Below are positions 36,960 to 47,281 of a stretch of 64,000 bases of DNA, one piece after another. How positions within the stretch are numbered: position 1 is the stretch's first letter; each line of letters begins with the position of its first letter. The stretch comes from Metabacillus sp. KUDC1714 (lineage in GTDB: Bacteria; Bacillota; Bacilli; Bacillales; Bacillaceae). The position numbers and the translations under genes were made by a program. The notes beneath the pieces were generated by a model, which saw only the letters and a list, made by a program, of their open reading frames with translations, did not search any database and was not told the origin of the DNA. The stretch covers positions 3,723,501-3,787,500 of the forward strand of contig NZ_CP055263.1 of the NCBI RefSeq assembly GCF_014217835.1, in the 5' to 3' direction.

Positions 36960-38279
36960 TTGTCAAAAATTACTTTTATCGGCGCAGGTAGCACAGTTTT
37001 TGCAAAAAATGTATTAGGAGATTGTATGTTTGTTCCTGCATTAGCAGGCTTTGAATTTGCCCTTTTCGATATCGATGAGCAGCGTTTAAAAGATTCAGAA
37101 AATATGTTAAATAATTTAAAGAATAATTACAACAGCAACATCACGATTAAATCCTACTCTGATCGTAAAGAAGCGTTACGAGAAGCGAAATATGTGATCA
37201 ATGCAATCCAAGTTGGTGGCTATAAACCGAGTACAGTAATCGATTTTGAAATTCCTAAAAAATACGGCTTGCAGCAAACAATTGCTGACACAACGGGTAT
37301 TGGTGGGATTTTTAGAGCACTTCGTACAATTCCAGTTATGTTGGATTTTGCAAAGGATATCGAAGAGGTTTGCCCAGACGCTTTATTCTTAAATTACACA
37401 AATCCGATGGCGGCTCTAACTGGAGCAATGCTCCGTTATACAAATGTAAAAACAATTGGCTTATGCCATAGTGTTCAAATCTGCACTGAGCATTTGTTTA
37501 GAGATTTAGAAATGGACCATGAAGGAATTGAAGAGAGAATCGCAGGAATTAATCATATGGCGTGGTTATTAGAGGTGAAACGAGACGGGAAGGATCTCTA
37601 TCCAGAAATCAAACGTCGTGCAAAGGAAAAACAAAAAACAAAGCATGATGATATGGTACGTTACGAATTAATGGATAAGTTCGGCTACTACATCACAGAG
37701 TCGTCCGAGCATAATGCAGAATACCACCCATATTTTATTAAGAAAAACTATCCAGAGTTAATTGAAAAATTCAATATTCCGCTTGATGAATACCCACGTC
37801 GCTGTGTTTCTCAAATTGAGAGATGGGAAACGATGCGTGAAGAAATGGTTAATAACAGTCAATTAACCCATACTCGTTCACATGAATACGGCTCACGCAT
37901 CATCGAGGCAATGGAAACAAATGTCCCATTTAAATTTGGCGGAAATCTCCTAAATACAGGTCGTTTAATTAGTAATCTACCAGAAAATGCGGTTGTAGAG
38001 GTACCATGTGTCGTTGATCGTAACGGGATTATGCCAACATACATTGGTAATCTACCAGAGCAATTAGCAGCTCTAAATAGAACAAATATCAATACACAGC
38101 TATTAACAATCGAAGCAGCTATTACAGGGAAACGAGCGCATGTATACCAAGCAGCAATGTTAGATCCGCACACAAGCGCAGAACTATCCATGGACGACAT
38201 CATCGCAATGTGTGACGAACTAATTGAAGCACACGGTGAAATGTTACCACAGTTTGTGAATAATAAAGTAGAAGTTTAA
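36960..38279 (+). CDS. melA: alpha-galactosidase, GH4 family
   Basis: A 439-residue NAD- and Mn-dependent glycosidase of family GH4 that hydrolyses melibiose and related alpha-galactosides in the cytosol. The N-terminal Rossmann motif is FIGAGSTVFAKNVLGD; NYTNPMAA and GLCHSVQ hold substrate and metal ligands (Cys of LCHS), and IAGINHMAW the metal-binding His. It closely resembles B. subtilis MelA through its whole length. The start is a TTG at 36960 behind AGGAAG. It is the last gene before a strong stem-loop repeat. Confidence 0.92.
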   Translation: MSKITFIGAGSTVFAKNVLGDCMFVPALAGFEFALFDIDEQRLKDSENMLNNLKNNYNSNITIKSYSDRKEALREAKYVINAIQVGGYKPSTVIDFEIPKKYGLQQTIADTTGIGGIFRALRTIPVMLDFAKDIEEVCPDALFLNYTNPMAALTGAMLRYTNVKTIGLCHSVQICTEHLFRDLEMDHEGIEERIAGINHMAWLLEVKRDGKDLYPEIKRRAKEKQKTKHDDMVRYELMDKFGYYITESSEHNAEYHPYFIKKNYPELIEKFNIPLDEYPRRCVSQIERWETMREEMVNNSQLTHTRSHEYGSRIIEAMETNVPFKFGGNLLNTGRLISNLPENAVVEVPCVVDRNGIMPTYIGNLPEQLAALNRTNINTQLLTIEAAITGKRAHVYQAAMLDPHTSAELSMDDIIAMCDELIEAHGEMLPQFVNNKVEV

Positions 38280-38295
38280 TTGATTTTGTGATTTT

Positions 38296-38356
38296 GGGGA
38301 CAGTCCCTCACCACTTTAAAGCTTTAAAACAGTGGGGGACTGTCCCTATTTTTTTA
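38296..38356 (+). repeat. GGGGACAGTCCC stem-loop repeat, copy 1, acting as terminator
   Basis: GGGACAGTCCC and GGGACTGTCCC form an 11-bp stem extended by CACT/AGTG, followed by a T-run. The same arms recur at 50961-51018 with a different loop. It terminates the mel operon. Confidence 0.8.
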
Positions 38357-38437
38357 AAACACTCATTTTCTTCAGCAAATTTCAAGGATTCCTAGTATAC
38401 TATTAAATAGTAAGATATTGGATGAAGGGATGAAACA

Positions 38438-38521
38438 ATGCGACTACTTAAACATAAGTGTGTTGTCTCACAGAATAATCTTATTGCTTACAAAAAACAC
38501 TTATTAGGCAGGTCTACATAA
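38438..38521 (+). CDS. possible 27-residue leader peptide
   Basis: ATG at 38438 behind AAGGGATG opens a 27-codon frame that stops one base before the MFS transporter ATG. It might couple translation into the transporter gene. Support is weak. Confidence 0.25.
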   Translation: MRLLKHKCVVSQNNLIAYKKHLLGRST

Positions 38522-38522
38522 A

Positions 38523-39779
38523 ATGAATATTGAAACAGTTCAACAAGTTCGTCCTAAGAGAAAATACATACCCCTTCCTTTTCTAGTAATATTTATTGGT
38601 TATTTAGTTTTCGGATTCTCAGAGAATATTAAGGGTCCTGCAATTCCGCGTATACAAACTGATTTTGCAATTGATGAATTACAAATTGGTATGCTTTTAG
38701 CTTTTAACTCGCTCGGGTTTTTACTCGCTTGTAGTTTTACTGGGGTATTAACATCAAGGTATGGGATAAAACTATCTAGTCTATTGGCGTTTGGTTCTAT
38801 GACAGCAGCTGGAGTATTTATTTATTATTCAAGTCATTATTTTACGTTTTCACTTTCTTATTTCTTTATGTATATTGGAAATGGCATGCTTGAAATTGCG
38901 TTAGCGATCTTAGCGGCGCGTGTTTTTACGAAGAATACAGGATTTATGATGAATCTATCACATTTCTTCTATGGATTAAGCTCCACTGTTGCTCCAATTA
39001 TGGCAACTGGATTAATGGGGATGCATGTTTTTGGAGGTGAATTAGGGTGGCGTGGGATGTATGTCCTTATGCTTTCCTTATGTCTTATTCCGATGATCCC
39101 GACTATTTTTAGTAAATTCCCAGAGAATAATGCAACGGTAGAAGAAAGGATTCCATTAAAAGTGTATATTAAGGATCCTGCTGCTTGGTTCATTATTATC
39201 ATTCTTTCTTTAGGGGTAATTGCAGAGTTATCAATGGCGGGTTGGCTTGTTAATTTCTTGGAAAAATCCTATCATTGGAGCTCAACTGCATCATCAGCAA
39301 TGTTATCTGTATTTTTTCTCTGCTTTATGCTAGGGAGACTTTTATTAGGAGTAATTACAGATAAAATTGGGTTTATGACATCACTTATCATTTTTTCTGC
39401 GATTGCAGGAATTGCGACGATTCTTGCTACTTTGATTGGATCCTCTGGAGTATGGTTATTTGCTTTGGCGGGTATTGGGATCGCGCCGATCTATCCAACA
39501 GTCATGGCGTTATTAGCAAAGCGCTACCCCAATGGAATTGATGCTGCAATTTCATTTACAGTTACCTTAATGGGAATTGCGGTTGTGTTAGGTAATTTTA
39601 TGATCGGGGCGATAATCGACTTTTTCAAGGAATGGTTCAGTAGCCTCCATGGGGCCGAAATCGGCTTAACACGTGGATTTCAAGCAGGGTTTATTTTTAT
39701 CGGATTATGTGCTTTGCTTTGTTCGGTAGCGAGTGTTATATTGTATCGTTATTTGCAGAGAAAAAACGAAGTGATTTAA
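38523..39779 (+). CDS. MFS transporter
   Basis: A 418-residue major facilitator protein with twelve predicted helices. Loop motifs include GVLTSRYGIKLSS between helices 2 and 3 and GVITDKIGF in the second half. It resembles the sugar-transporting GlcP/FucP branch, but the substrate cannot be read from sequence. It follows the mel operon on the same strand behind a terminator, so it is probably transcribed separately. Confidence 0.8.
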   Translation: MNIETVQQVRPKRKYIPLPFLVIFIGYLVFGFSENIKGPAIPRIQTDFAIDELQIGMLLAFNSLGFLLACSFTGVLTSRYGIKLSSLLAFGSMTAAGVFIYYSSHYFTFSLSYFFMYIGNGMLEIALAILAARVFTKNTGFMMNLSHFFYGLSSTVAPIMATGLMGMHVFGGELGWRGMYVLMLSLCLIPMIPTIFSKFPENNATVEERIPLKVYIKDPAAWFIIIILSLGVIAELSMAGWLVNFLEKSYHWSSTASSAMLSVFFLCFMLGRLLLGVITDKIGFMTSLIIFSAIAGIATILATLIGSSGVWLFALAGIGIAPIYPTVMALLAKRYPNGIDAAISFTVTLMGIAVVLGNFMIGAIIDFFKEWFSSLHGAEIGLTRGFQAGFIFIGLCALLCSVASVILYRYLQRKNEVI

Positions 39780-39799
39780 GTAGGGTGCATACTTATATA

Positions 39800-39838
39800 A
39801 ACAGTCTAAAATCTCATTGATTTTAGGCTGTTTTTTAT
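39800..39838 (+). terminator. terminator of the MFS gene
   Basis: AACAGTCTAAAATC pairs with GATTTTAGGCTGTT (one wobble) and is followed by T6. Confidence 0.8.
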
Positions 39839-40226
39839 TTTACGCTCAAAAGACTAGTATCCATAAATATTTCAATTAAGTTGCGAGGTTATATATAGGT
39901 ACTTATGAGGGATAAGAGAAATTAGTTAAATTGTGAAATAAAGAATGTAATAAAGAATAATTGTATTTTTAGAATAGTAATATTCACTCGCATTCTTGTA
40001 AATGGGTATAAGTGAAAAGTGTTAAATAGTTTGTTTGTTATGAATATTAAGATTAATATTGCTGTTTTAATTGAATTTTACAAATTTTTAATAACTGTTA
40101 AAATTTTATTTTAATCATGTAATTATTATGTTAAGATACTTTTGTACATAAGAGGTGGTTAGGTTTTCTGGCCTTTTATTTTTCATTCTTTCTGAAAGCG
40201 ATTACAGAGTAAAGGAGTGTTTGAGT
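39839..40226. other. AT-rich intergenic region
   Basis: About 390 bases, very AT-rich, before the YheO-type regulator. I see no gene, repeat or clear operator; the promoter of the serine module must lie here or just downstream. Confidence 0.4.
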
Positions 40227-40904
40227 TTGAGAGATCATAATAAACCAATTTTTGACTTGGCAATTCGGACAGCCGATATGCTAGTGAAAATGTATGGTAC
40301 AAGATGTGAAGTGGCTGTTCACGATTTTAAGGATTTAAAAAAATCACTCATTTATTTAGCTGGTAATGTGACGGGAAGAAAAATTGGATCACCGATTACC
40401 GATTTAGTCCTAAAGGAATTAGCGAAACCAGAAGAGGGAATTAAGGATATTCCTAATTATAAAACCCAGACCCCAAAAGGTCAGATTATGAAGTCGTCAA
40501 CCGTCTTTTTACGAGATTACGAGGAAAAGCCGATTGGTGCTCTCTGTATTAATTACGATATTAGCCTTTTTGTCCAGTTCGGTGGTGAAATTGAGGAATT
40601 TATTCATTTTGACACGAATGAGACAACAACAGAAAGTTTTTATTCTACTGTTCAAGATGTTATTCATGGCATGGTAGATGAAGTTCTTCTTAGCTTTAAA
40701 AAGGCTCCTTCAAGTATGACGATCGAAGAAAAAGTTGAATGTGTCCGGATTCTTGACAAAAAAGGAACGTTCTTGATTAAAGGTGCCACTGAATATGTTG
40801 CACACGCCTTAGGTGTTTCAAAGTTTACAGTCTACAATTATCTTCAAAAAATAAGAATGATCAATGACTATCAACTTGGGGAAGCTGAAAAGGCAAAAAT
40901 TTAA
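40227..40904 (+). CDS. YheO/DauR-type PAS-HTH transcriptional regulator
   Basis: A 225-residue regulator. Residues about 5-115 form a YheO-like PAS domain (TADMLVKMYGTRCEVAVHDF, then GALCINYDIS), and the last 60 residues are a helix-turn-helix (FLIKGATEYVAHALGVSKFT VYNYL). The TTG at 40227 is chosen because AAAGGAG lies 9 bases upstream; the open frame begins 24 codons earlier. It precedes the transporter and serine dehydratase genes on the same strand. Relatives such as DauR respond to amino-acid-linked signals, so L- or D-serine sensing is plausible. Confidence 0.8.
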   Translation: MRDHNKPIFDLAIRTADMLVKMYGTRCEVAVHDFKDLKKSLIYLAGNVTGRKIGSPITDLVLKELAKPEEGIKDIPNYKTQTPKGQIMKSSTVFLRDYEEKPIGALCINYDISLFVQFGGEIEEFIHFDTNETTTESFYSTVQDVIHGMVDEVLLSFKKAPSSMTIEEKVECVRILDKKGTFLIKGATEYVAHALGVSKFTVYNYLQKIRMINDYQLGEAEKAKI

Positions 40905-40970
40905 ACCTTAAATAAGCGAATTCACTAAAAAATATAGATTGTAAGAATACAATATAGAGGAGAGAGACAC

Positions 40971-42014
40971 ATGGAAATTTTAAAAGGTACTGTTTTATTA
41001 TTACTTGTTTTAGCTTTCTTTACATTATTCAGCTACAAAGCTCCTAAAGGAATGAAAGCGATGGGAGCACTTGCAAATGCAGCGGTAGCAGCCTTTTTAG
41101 TTGAAGCATTTCAATTATATGTAGGTGGAGATTTATTAGGCATTGAATTTCTTGGTGAGGTAGGAACTGCTGCTGGAGGTATGGGAGGAGTTGCTGCTGC
41201 AGCACTTGTTGCTCTTGCTTTAGGTGTTTCTCCTGTGTATGCTTTATTACTTGGCGTTTCTTGTGCAGGAATGGGTTTATTACCTGGTTTTATTGCAGGC
41301 TATCTCGTAGCCTTCCTAGTGAAAATCATTGAAAAGAAATTGCCAGCCGGTTTAGATCTAATTGTAACGATACTTGTTGCAGCACCACTTGTACGTTTAA
41401 TTGCTAAATATATGAGTCCTGTTGTAGATGCAACCTTGCTTAATATTGGAGGAATTATTTCTGAGACAGCAAATAGTAATCCAATTTTAATGGGGATTAT
41501 TTTAGGTGGAGTTATCACAGTTGTAGCAACAGCACCTTTAAGCTCAATGGCATTAACTGCGATGCTCGGATTAACAGGCCTACCTATGGCAATTGGGGCG
41601 TTGGCAGTATTCGGTTCTTCATTTATGAATTATGTTTTATTTGATCGTTTGAAATTTGGAAATAGAAGAACAACGATCTCTGTTGCGATTGAACCGTTAA
41701 CACAGGCAAATATTATTTCTGCAAATCCGATCCCGATTTATGTAACAAATTTTATCGGCGGTGCAGCTGCAGGTATTGTTGTTGCGCTGGCAGGATTAAT
41801 TAACAATGCACCAGGGACGGCAACACCGATTGCTGGGCTTGCGGTTATGTACGGATTTAATGATCCTTTAAAAGTAACCATAACAGCATTAATTTGTGCG
41901 ACAGTTGGTGCGCTTAGCGGATTCCTAGGTTCAATTATTTTCAAAAACTTTAAGATCCGTACATTGGCTGAATTGACTAAAGAGGAATCACAACCTGTAC
42001 AAGAGGTAGCATAA
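40971..42014 (+). CDS. PTS EIIC-like transporter (PTS_EIIC_2), candidate serine transporter
   Basis: A 347-residue protein with about nine or ten transmembrane segments, rich in Gly/Ala/Val, of the PTS_EIIC_2 type. No EIIA or EIIB domain is fused or encoded nearby, so it is unlikely to phosphorylate a sugar. It starts 66 bases after the regulator and ends 22 bases before sdaAB, which points to L-serine or a related amino acid as substrate. That substrate is inferred from context only. The ATG follows AGGAGAGAG. Confidence 0.75.
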   Translation: MEILKGTVLLLLVLAFFTLFSYKAPKGMKAMGALANAAVAAFLVEAFQLYVGGDLLGIEFLGEVGTAAGGMGGVAAAALVALALGVSPVYALLLGVSCAGMGLLPGFIAGYLVAFLVKIIEKKLPAGLDLIVTILVAAPLVRLIAKYMSPVVDATLLNIGGIISETANSNPILMGIILGGVITVVATAPLSSMALTAMLGLTGLPMAIGALAVFGSSFMNYVLFDRLKFGNRRTTISVAIEPLTQANIISANPIPIYVTNFIGGAAAGIVVALAGLINNAPGTATPIAGLAVMYGFNDPLKVTITALICATVGALSGFLGSIIFKNFKIRTLAELTKEESQPVQEVA

Positions 42015-42036
42015 ATTACAAAAGGGTGATAAAGAA

Positions 42037-42699
42037 ATGAAATATAGATCAGCTTTTGATATTATCGGGCCAATTATGATAGGCCCTTCGAGTTCACATA
42101 CAGCTGGGGCAGCTCGAATTGGTCGTGTCGCAAGAACATTATTCGGAAAAGAACCAAAAAAAGCAGTAATTTCTTTATATGGTTCGTTTGCGAAAACATA
42201 CAAAGGCCATGGAACAGATGTAGCTATTGTTGGAGGTTTACTGGATTTTGATACTTTTGATGAACGAATTCCACAGGCGATCCAATTAGCTGATCAAGCA
42301 GGAATCGAAATCGAGTTTATTGTTGAAAATCTAGTGACTGACCATCCAAATACAGTCAGAATTCATTTGTTTGATGATGAAAAAGAACTCGATGTCGTAG
42401 GCATTTCGATCGGTGGTGGAACGATTGAAATAACGGAATTAAATTCCTTTAAGCTTAAATTATCAGGAGAATATCCAGCCATACTCGTCGTTCATCAAGA
42501 TCGATATGGTGTGATTTCAGGTGTGACAAATATTTTAGCAAAGTATCAATTAAATATTGGACATATGGAAGTATCTCGGAAAGAAAAAGGCAATATGGCA
42601 ATGATGGTGATCGAAGTTGATCAAAAAATTGAAGATATCGTTATTCAGGAAATTGAGAGTTTACCAAATATTACTCAGACAATCAGAATGGTAGAGTAA
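42037..42699 (+). CDS. sdaAB: L-serine dehydratase, beta subunit
   Basis: A 220-residue subunit of the iron-sulfur L-serine ammonia-lyase, which converts L-serine to pyruvate and ammonia. The N-terminal SDH-beta region contains GPSSSHTAGAARIGR, and the C-terminal 70 residues are an ACT-like domain (AILVVHQDRYGVISGVTNIL). It is followed after 24 bases by the alpha subunit gene, and the order matches B. subtilis sdaAB-sdaAA. Confidence 0.93.
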   Translation: MKYRSAFDIIGPIMIGPSSSHTAGAARIGRVARTLFGKEPKKAVISLYGSFAKTYKGHGTDVAIVGGLLDFDTFDERIPQAIQLADQAGIEIEFIVENLVTDHPNTVRIHLFDDEKELDVVGISIGGGTIEITELNSFKLKLSGEYPAILVVHQDRYGVISGVTNILAKYQLNIGHMEVSRKEKGNMAMMVIEVDQKIEDIVIQEIESLPNITQTIRMVE

Positions 42700-42723
42700 T
42701 TATGGGGAACAGGGAGGTTTAGT

Positions 42724-43590
42724 ATGTTTAGAAACGTAGCAGAGCTTGTCGCGCTTGCAGAAAGCAAACAAGTGAAAATAGCAGAAGTGATGATTCAACA
42801 AGAGATAGAGGTTACGGGTCTTACACGAGAAGAAATAATAGAAAAAATGGACCGAAATCTAACTGTCATGGAGCAGGCGATTGAACGGGGTCTAAAAGGT
42901 GTCCAATCTTTTTCAGGACTTACAGGTGGAGATGCTGTATTATTACAAAAATATATAAAAAGTGGAAATTCTTTAACTGGAACTATTTTGTTAGATGCAG
43001 TAAGTAAGGCGGTTGCCACGAACGAGGTTAACGCAGCGATGGGAACGATTTGTGCAACACCTACAGCAGGCTCAGCAGGAGTGGTACCAGGTACATTATT
43101 CGCTGTGAAGGAAAAGTTAAACCCAACTCGTATGGAAATGATTGAATTTTTGTTTACATCAGCAGCATTCGGATTTGTCGTAGCAAATAATGCTTCCATC
43201 TCAGGTGCAGCTGGTGGCTGTCAGGCAGAAGTGGGTTCGGCTAGTGGAATGGCAGCTGCAGCAATCGTTGAACTTGCTGGTGGAACACCTGCACAATCTG
43301 CAGAAGCAATGGCCATTACACTGAAAAATATGCTCGGTTTAGTATGTGATCCTGTTGCTGGTTTAGTTGAGGTGCCATGTGTCAAGCGTAATGCAATGGG
43401 TGCTTCAAACGCAATGACTGCAGCCGATATGGCATTAGCGGGGATTAAAAGTAAAATTCCTTGTGATGAAGTCATCAATGCAATGTATTTAATCGGACAA
43501 TCCATGCCATCTGCCCTAAGAGAAACAGCAGAAGGCGGCCTAGCGGCAACACCAACAGGCAAGCGACTCGAAAAAGAAATATTCGGATAA
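42724..43590 (+). CDS. sdaAA: L-serine dehydratase, alpha subunit
   Basis: A 288-residue catalytic subunit. Cysteines in GAAGGCQAEVGSA, LGLVCDPVAG and EVPCVKRNA fit the 4Fe-4S ligands of the family, and GLTGGDAVLLQKY and TPTAGSAGVVPG are conserved active-site loops. With SdaAB it deaminates L-serine to pyruvate. The ATG follows GGGAGG. Confidence 0.93.
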   Translation: MFRNVAELVALAESKQVKIAEVMIQQEIEVTGLTREEIIEKMDRNLTVMEQAIERGLKGVQSFSGLTGGDAVLLQKYIKSGNSLTGTILLDAVSKAVATNEVNAAMGTICATPTAGSAGVVPGTLFAVKEKLNPTRMEMIEFLFTSAAFGFVVANNASISGAAGGCQAEVGSASGMAAAAIVELAGGTPAQSAEAMAITLKNMLGLVCDPVAGLVEVPCVKRNAMGASNAMTAADMALAGIKSKIPCDEVINAMYLIGQSMPSALRETAEGGLAATPTGKRLEKEIFG

Positions 43591-43691
43591 ACCCTTTTAA
43601 TGATGTAGAAGATGAATATAAAATCATAAAAAAAGGATATTTATTATAAAGTATGAGGGGTAGCTGGTTGTTAGGAAACTTTTTCTAGTAC

Positions 43692-43714
43692 ATGTGGTAT
43701 GTGCCATACCACAT
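43692..43714. promoter_or_regulatory. 23-bp palindrome upstream of mdxR
   Basis: ATGTGGTATG-TGC-CATACCACAT is a perfect 10-bp inverted repeat without a T-run, about 100 bases after sdaAA and 104 bases before mdxR. It looks more like an operator than a terminator. A promoter-like TATAAT lies downstream at 43758. Confidence 0.4.
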
Positions 43715-43817
43715 ACAGATAATCGATTTGAACTTGTTGTAATGCCTATTAAACTTATATAATGGAGAATATGAACAATAAGGACTAATCGATTTCTAGG
43801 AAAGGGGGTTGAGCGTG

Positions 43818-44840
43818 TTGGCAGTTACAATAAAAGATGTGGCAAAGGTAGCAAACGTTACCCCTTCAACAGTTTCAAGGGTCATCTCAAACAGCCCAAG
43901 AATAAGTGAAAAGACTAAAAGGAAAGTTCGTCAGGCAATGGAAGAGCTTGGATATTTGCCAAACTTTAAAGCAAGAAGTCTAGCAAATAGATCGACTCAA
44001 ACAATTGGTTTAGTCATGCCTAATTCAACAGATAAGGTATTTCAGAATCCATTTTTTCCTGAAGTTATTCGTGGGATTAGTAAAATTGCACATAGTATGG
44101 AATATGCTTTACATATATCTACAGGAGAAACAGAGGAAGAGATTTATGAAGGTCTTGTCCGCATGGTACAAAGTGGTAGGGTAGATGGCGTTATTTTACT
44201 TTATTCTCGGATCAATGACAATGTTATGTCTTTTTTAGAGGAAAAGAAATTCCCTTATACAATCATAGGGAAACCGTATCTTAATAGTGATGAGATTTCT
44301 CATGTTGATAATGATAATTTTAGTGCAGCAAAGGAAGTAACCAAGTACTTGTTGAAGCTTGGACACAAAAGAATTGGATTTGTTGCTGGTTCTTTGAATT
44401 TAATGGTTACTTTAGAACGAAAACGTGGATATGAATCGGCACTATTAGATTCAGATATAACAATTAACAATGATTATATAGTTCATGAAGAGTTTCTAAG
44501 AGAAGGTGGGCAAGAGGCTATTTCGGAATTATTATCTCTAAAAGAACCTCCTACTTCATTAGTGGTGGCAGATGATTTAATGGCATTTGGTATGCTTAAT
44601 ACATTGGATGAAATGGGTCTTAGAGTACCTGACGATATTTCAATCATTAGCTTTAATAACCTCTTATTATCAGAGGTATCAAGACCACCTCTAACTTCAG
44701 TGGATATAAATATTTATAATTTAGGGTTACAATCCGCAAAATGCTTGATTGAAAAAATTAAACAACCTGATGAACCAGCAAAACGAATTATTATTCCTTA
44801 TAAGGTGATTGAAAGAAACTCCTGTAAAAAACTGAGTTAA
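43818..44840 (+). CDS. mdxR: LacI-family regulator of maltodextrin uptake
   Basis: A 340-residue LacI-type regulator of the MalR/MdxR group. The DNA-binding domain is VTIKDVAKVANVTPSTVSRV followed by LGYLPNFKARSLA, and the effector domain has TIGLVMPNSTDK and RIGFVAGSLNL. The TTG at 43818 (giving MAVTIKDVA) lies 9 bases behind AAAGGGGG; TTG 43809 and GTG 43815 are too close. It is next to the nplT and mdxEFG genes, and four copies of a CG-centred 14-bp operator lie among them. Confidence 0.82.
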   Translation: MAVTIKDVAKVANVTPSTVSRVISNSPRISEKTKRKVRQAMEELGYLPNFKARSLANRSTQTIGLVMPNSTDKVFQNPFFPEVIRGISKIAHSMEYALHISTGETEEEIYEGLVRMVQSGRVDGVILLYSRINDNVMSFLEEKKFPYTIIGKPYLNSDEISHVDNDNFSAAKEVTKYLLKLGHKRIGFVAGSLNLMVTLERKRGYESALLDSDITINNDYIVHEEFLREGGQEAISELLSLKEPPTSLVVADDLMAFGMLNTLDEMGLRVPDDISIISFNNLLLSEVSRPPLTSVDINIYNLGLQSAKCLIEKIKQPDEPAKRIIIPYKVIERNSCKKLS

Positions 44841-44862
44841 ATGATGATTTAGAATTTAAATA

Positions 44863-44895
44863 AAAAAGACAGATAAGTAGAAACTCTGTCTTTTT
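44863..44895. terminator. bidirectional terminator between mdxR and nplT
   Basis: AAAAAGACAG pairs with CTGTCTTTTT over a 13-base loop, between the convergent genes. Confidence 0.75.
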
Positions 44896-44904
44896 GCTGT
44901 ATAA

Positions 44905-46836
<1,932 letters not shown>

Positions 46837-46930
46837 TTAGAGCAAAGTTTATTAAAACTTAGTGTATTTAACGAAAAATAAGAAAAAAGAACTAAATAGT
46901 GTGAAAAGGAAAATGAATATTCAAAAAATA

Positions 46931-46959
46931 TTGACAAGGCCAAACTGCCAAAGTAGAAT
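46931..46959 (+). promoter_or_regulatory. mdxE operon promoter
   Basis: TTGACA (46931-46936) and TAGAAT (46954-46959) are separated by 17 bases. The expected start near 46966 is directly followed by operator 2. Confidence 0.7.
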
Positions 46960-46972
46960 AATGCATAACAAG

Positions 46973-46986
46973 TGTAAACGTTTGCA
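46973..46986. promoter_or_regulatory. MdxR-type operator 2
   Basis: TGTAAACGTTTGCA differs from operator 1 at one base and sits right after the start of the mdxE promoter. It also matches the cre consensus at 13 of 14 positions, so CcpA could share it. Confidence 0.7.
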
Positions 46987-47081
46987 CATTTTACTTTTCC
47001 TAAACACCTTATAAAAGTATATATTTTTAATAGTTATGATGACATTTAAAAGGTTTTGTCGTATTTATTTATGTGATTGAA

Positions 47082-47095
47082 TACAAACGTTTGCA
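47082..47095. promoter_or_regulatory. MdxR-type operator 3
   Basis: TACAAACGTTTGCA, one base different from operator 1, 109 bases downstream of operator 2, in the long mdxE leader. Confidence 0.65.
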
Positions 47096-47179
47096 CAAAG
47101 AATTAAATATTAACAACTTAATAGAATAATAAGATTCATGATATAAAAAATTTTACACAAGTAGTATTCATTTTATTTG

Positions 47180-47193
47180 TGCAAACGTTTGAA
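47180..47193. promoter_or_regulatory. MdxR-type operator 4
   Basis: TGCAAACGTTTGAA, one base different from operator 1, 98 bases downstream of operator 3 and 88 bases before the mdxE start. The 98-109 base spacing would allow DNA looping between sites. Confidence 0.6.
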
Positions 47194-47281
47194 TTTTTTG
47201 GTTTTCGACAGTTCTATTTTGGTTGTAAGGTGTCCAAATGAACGTTGAGATAAATCTACTAATAAAAAAGGGTGGGGAAAC

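Noticed and set aside
42795..43562. Two long minus-strand frames opposite sdaAA
   Set aside because: Mirror-strand artefacts of an Ala/Gly-rich gene; composition and lack of start signals do not support coding.
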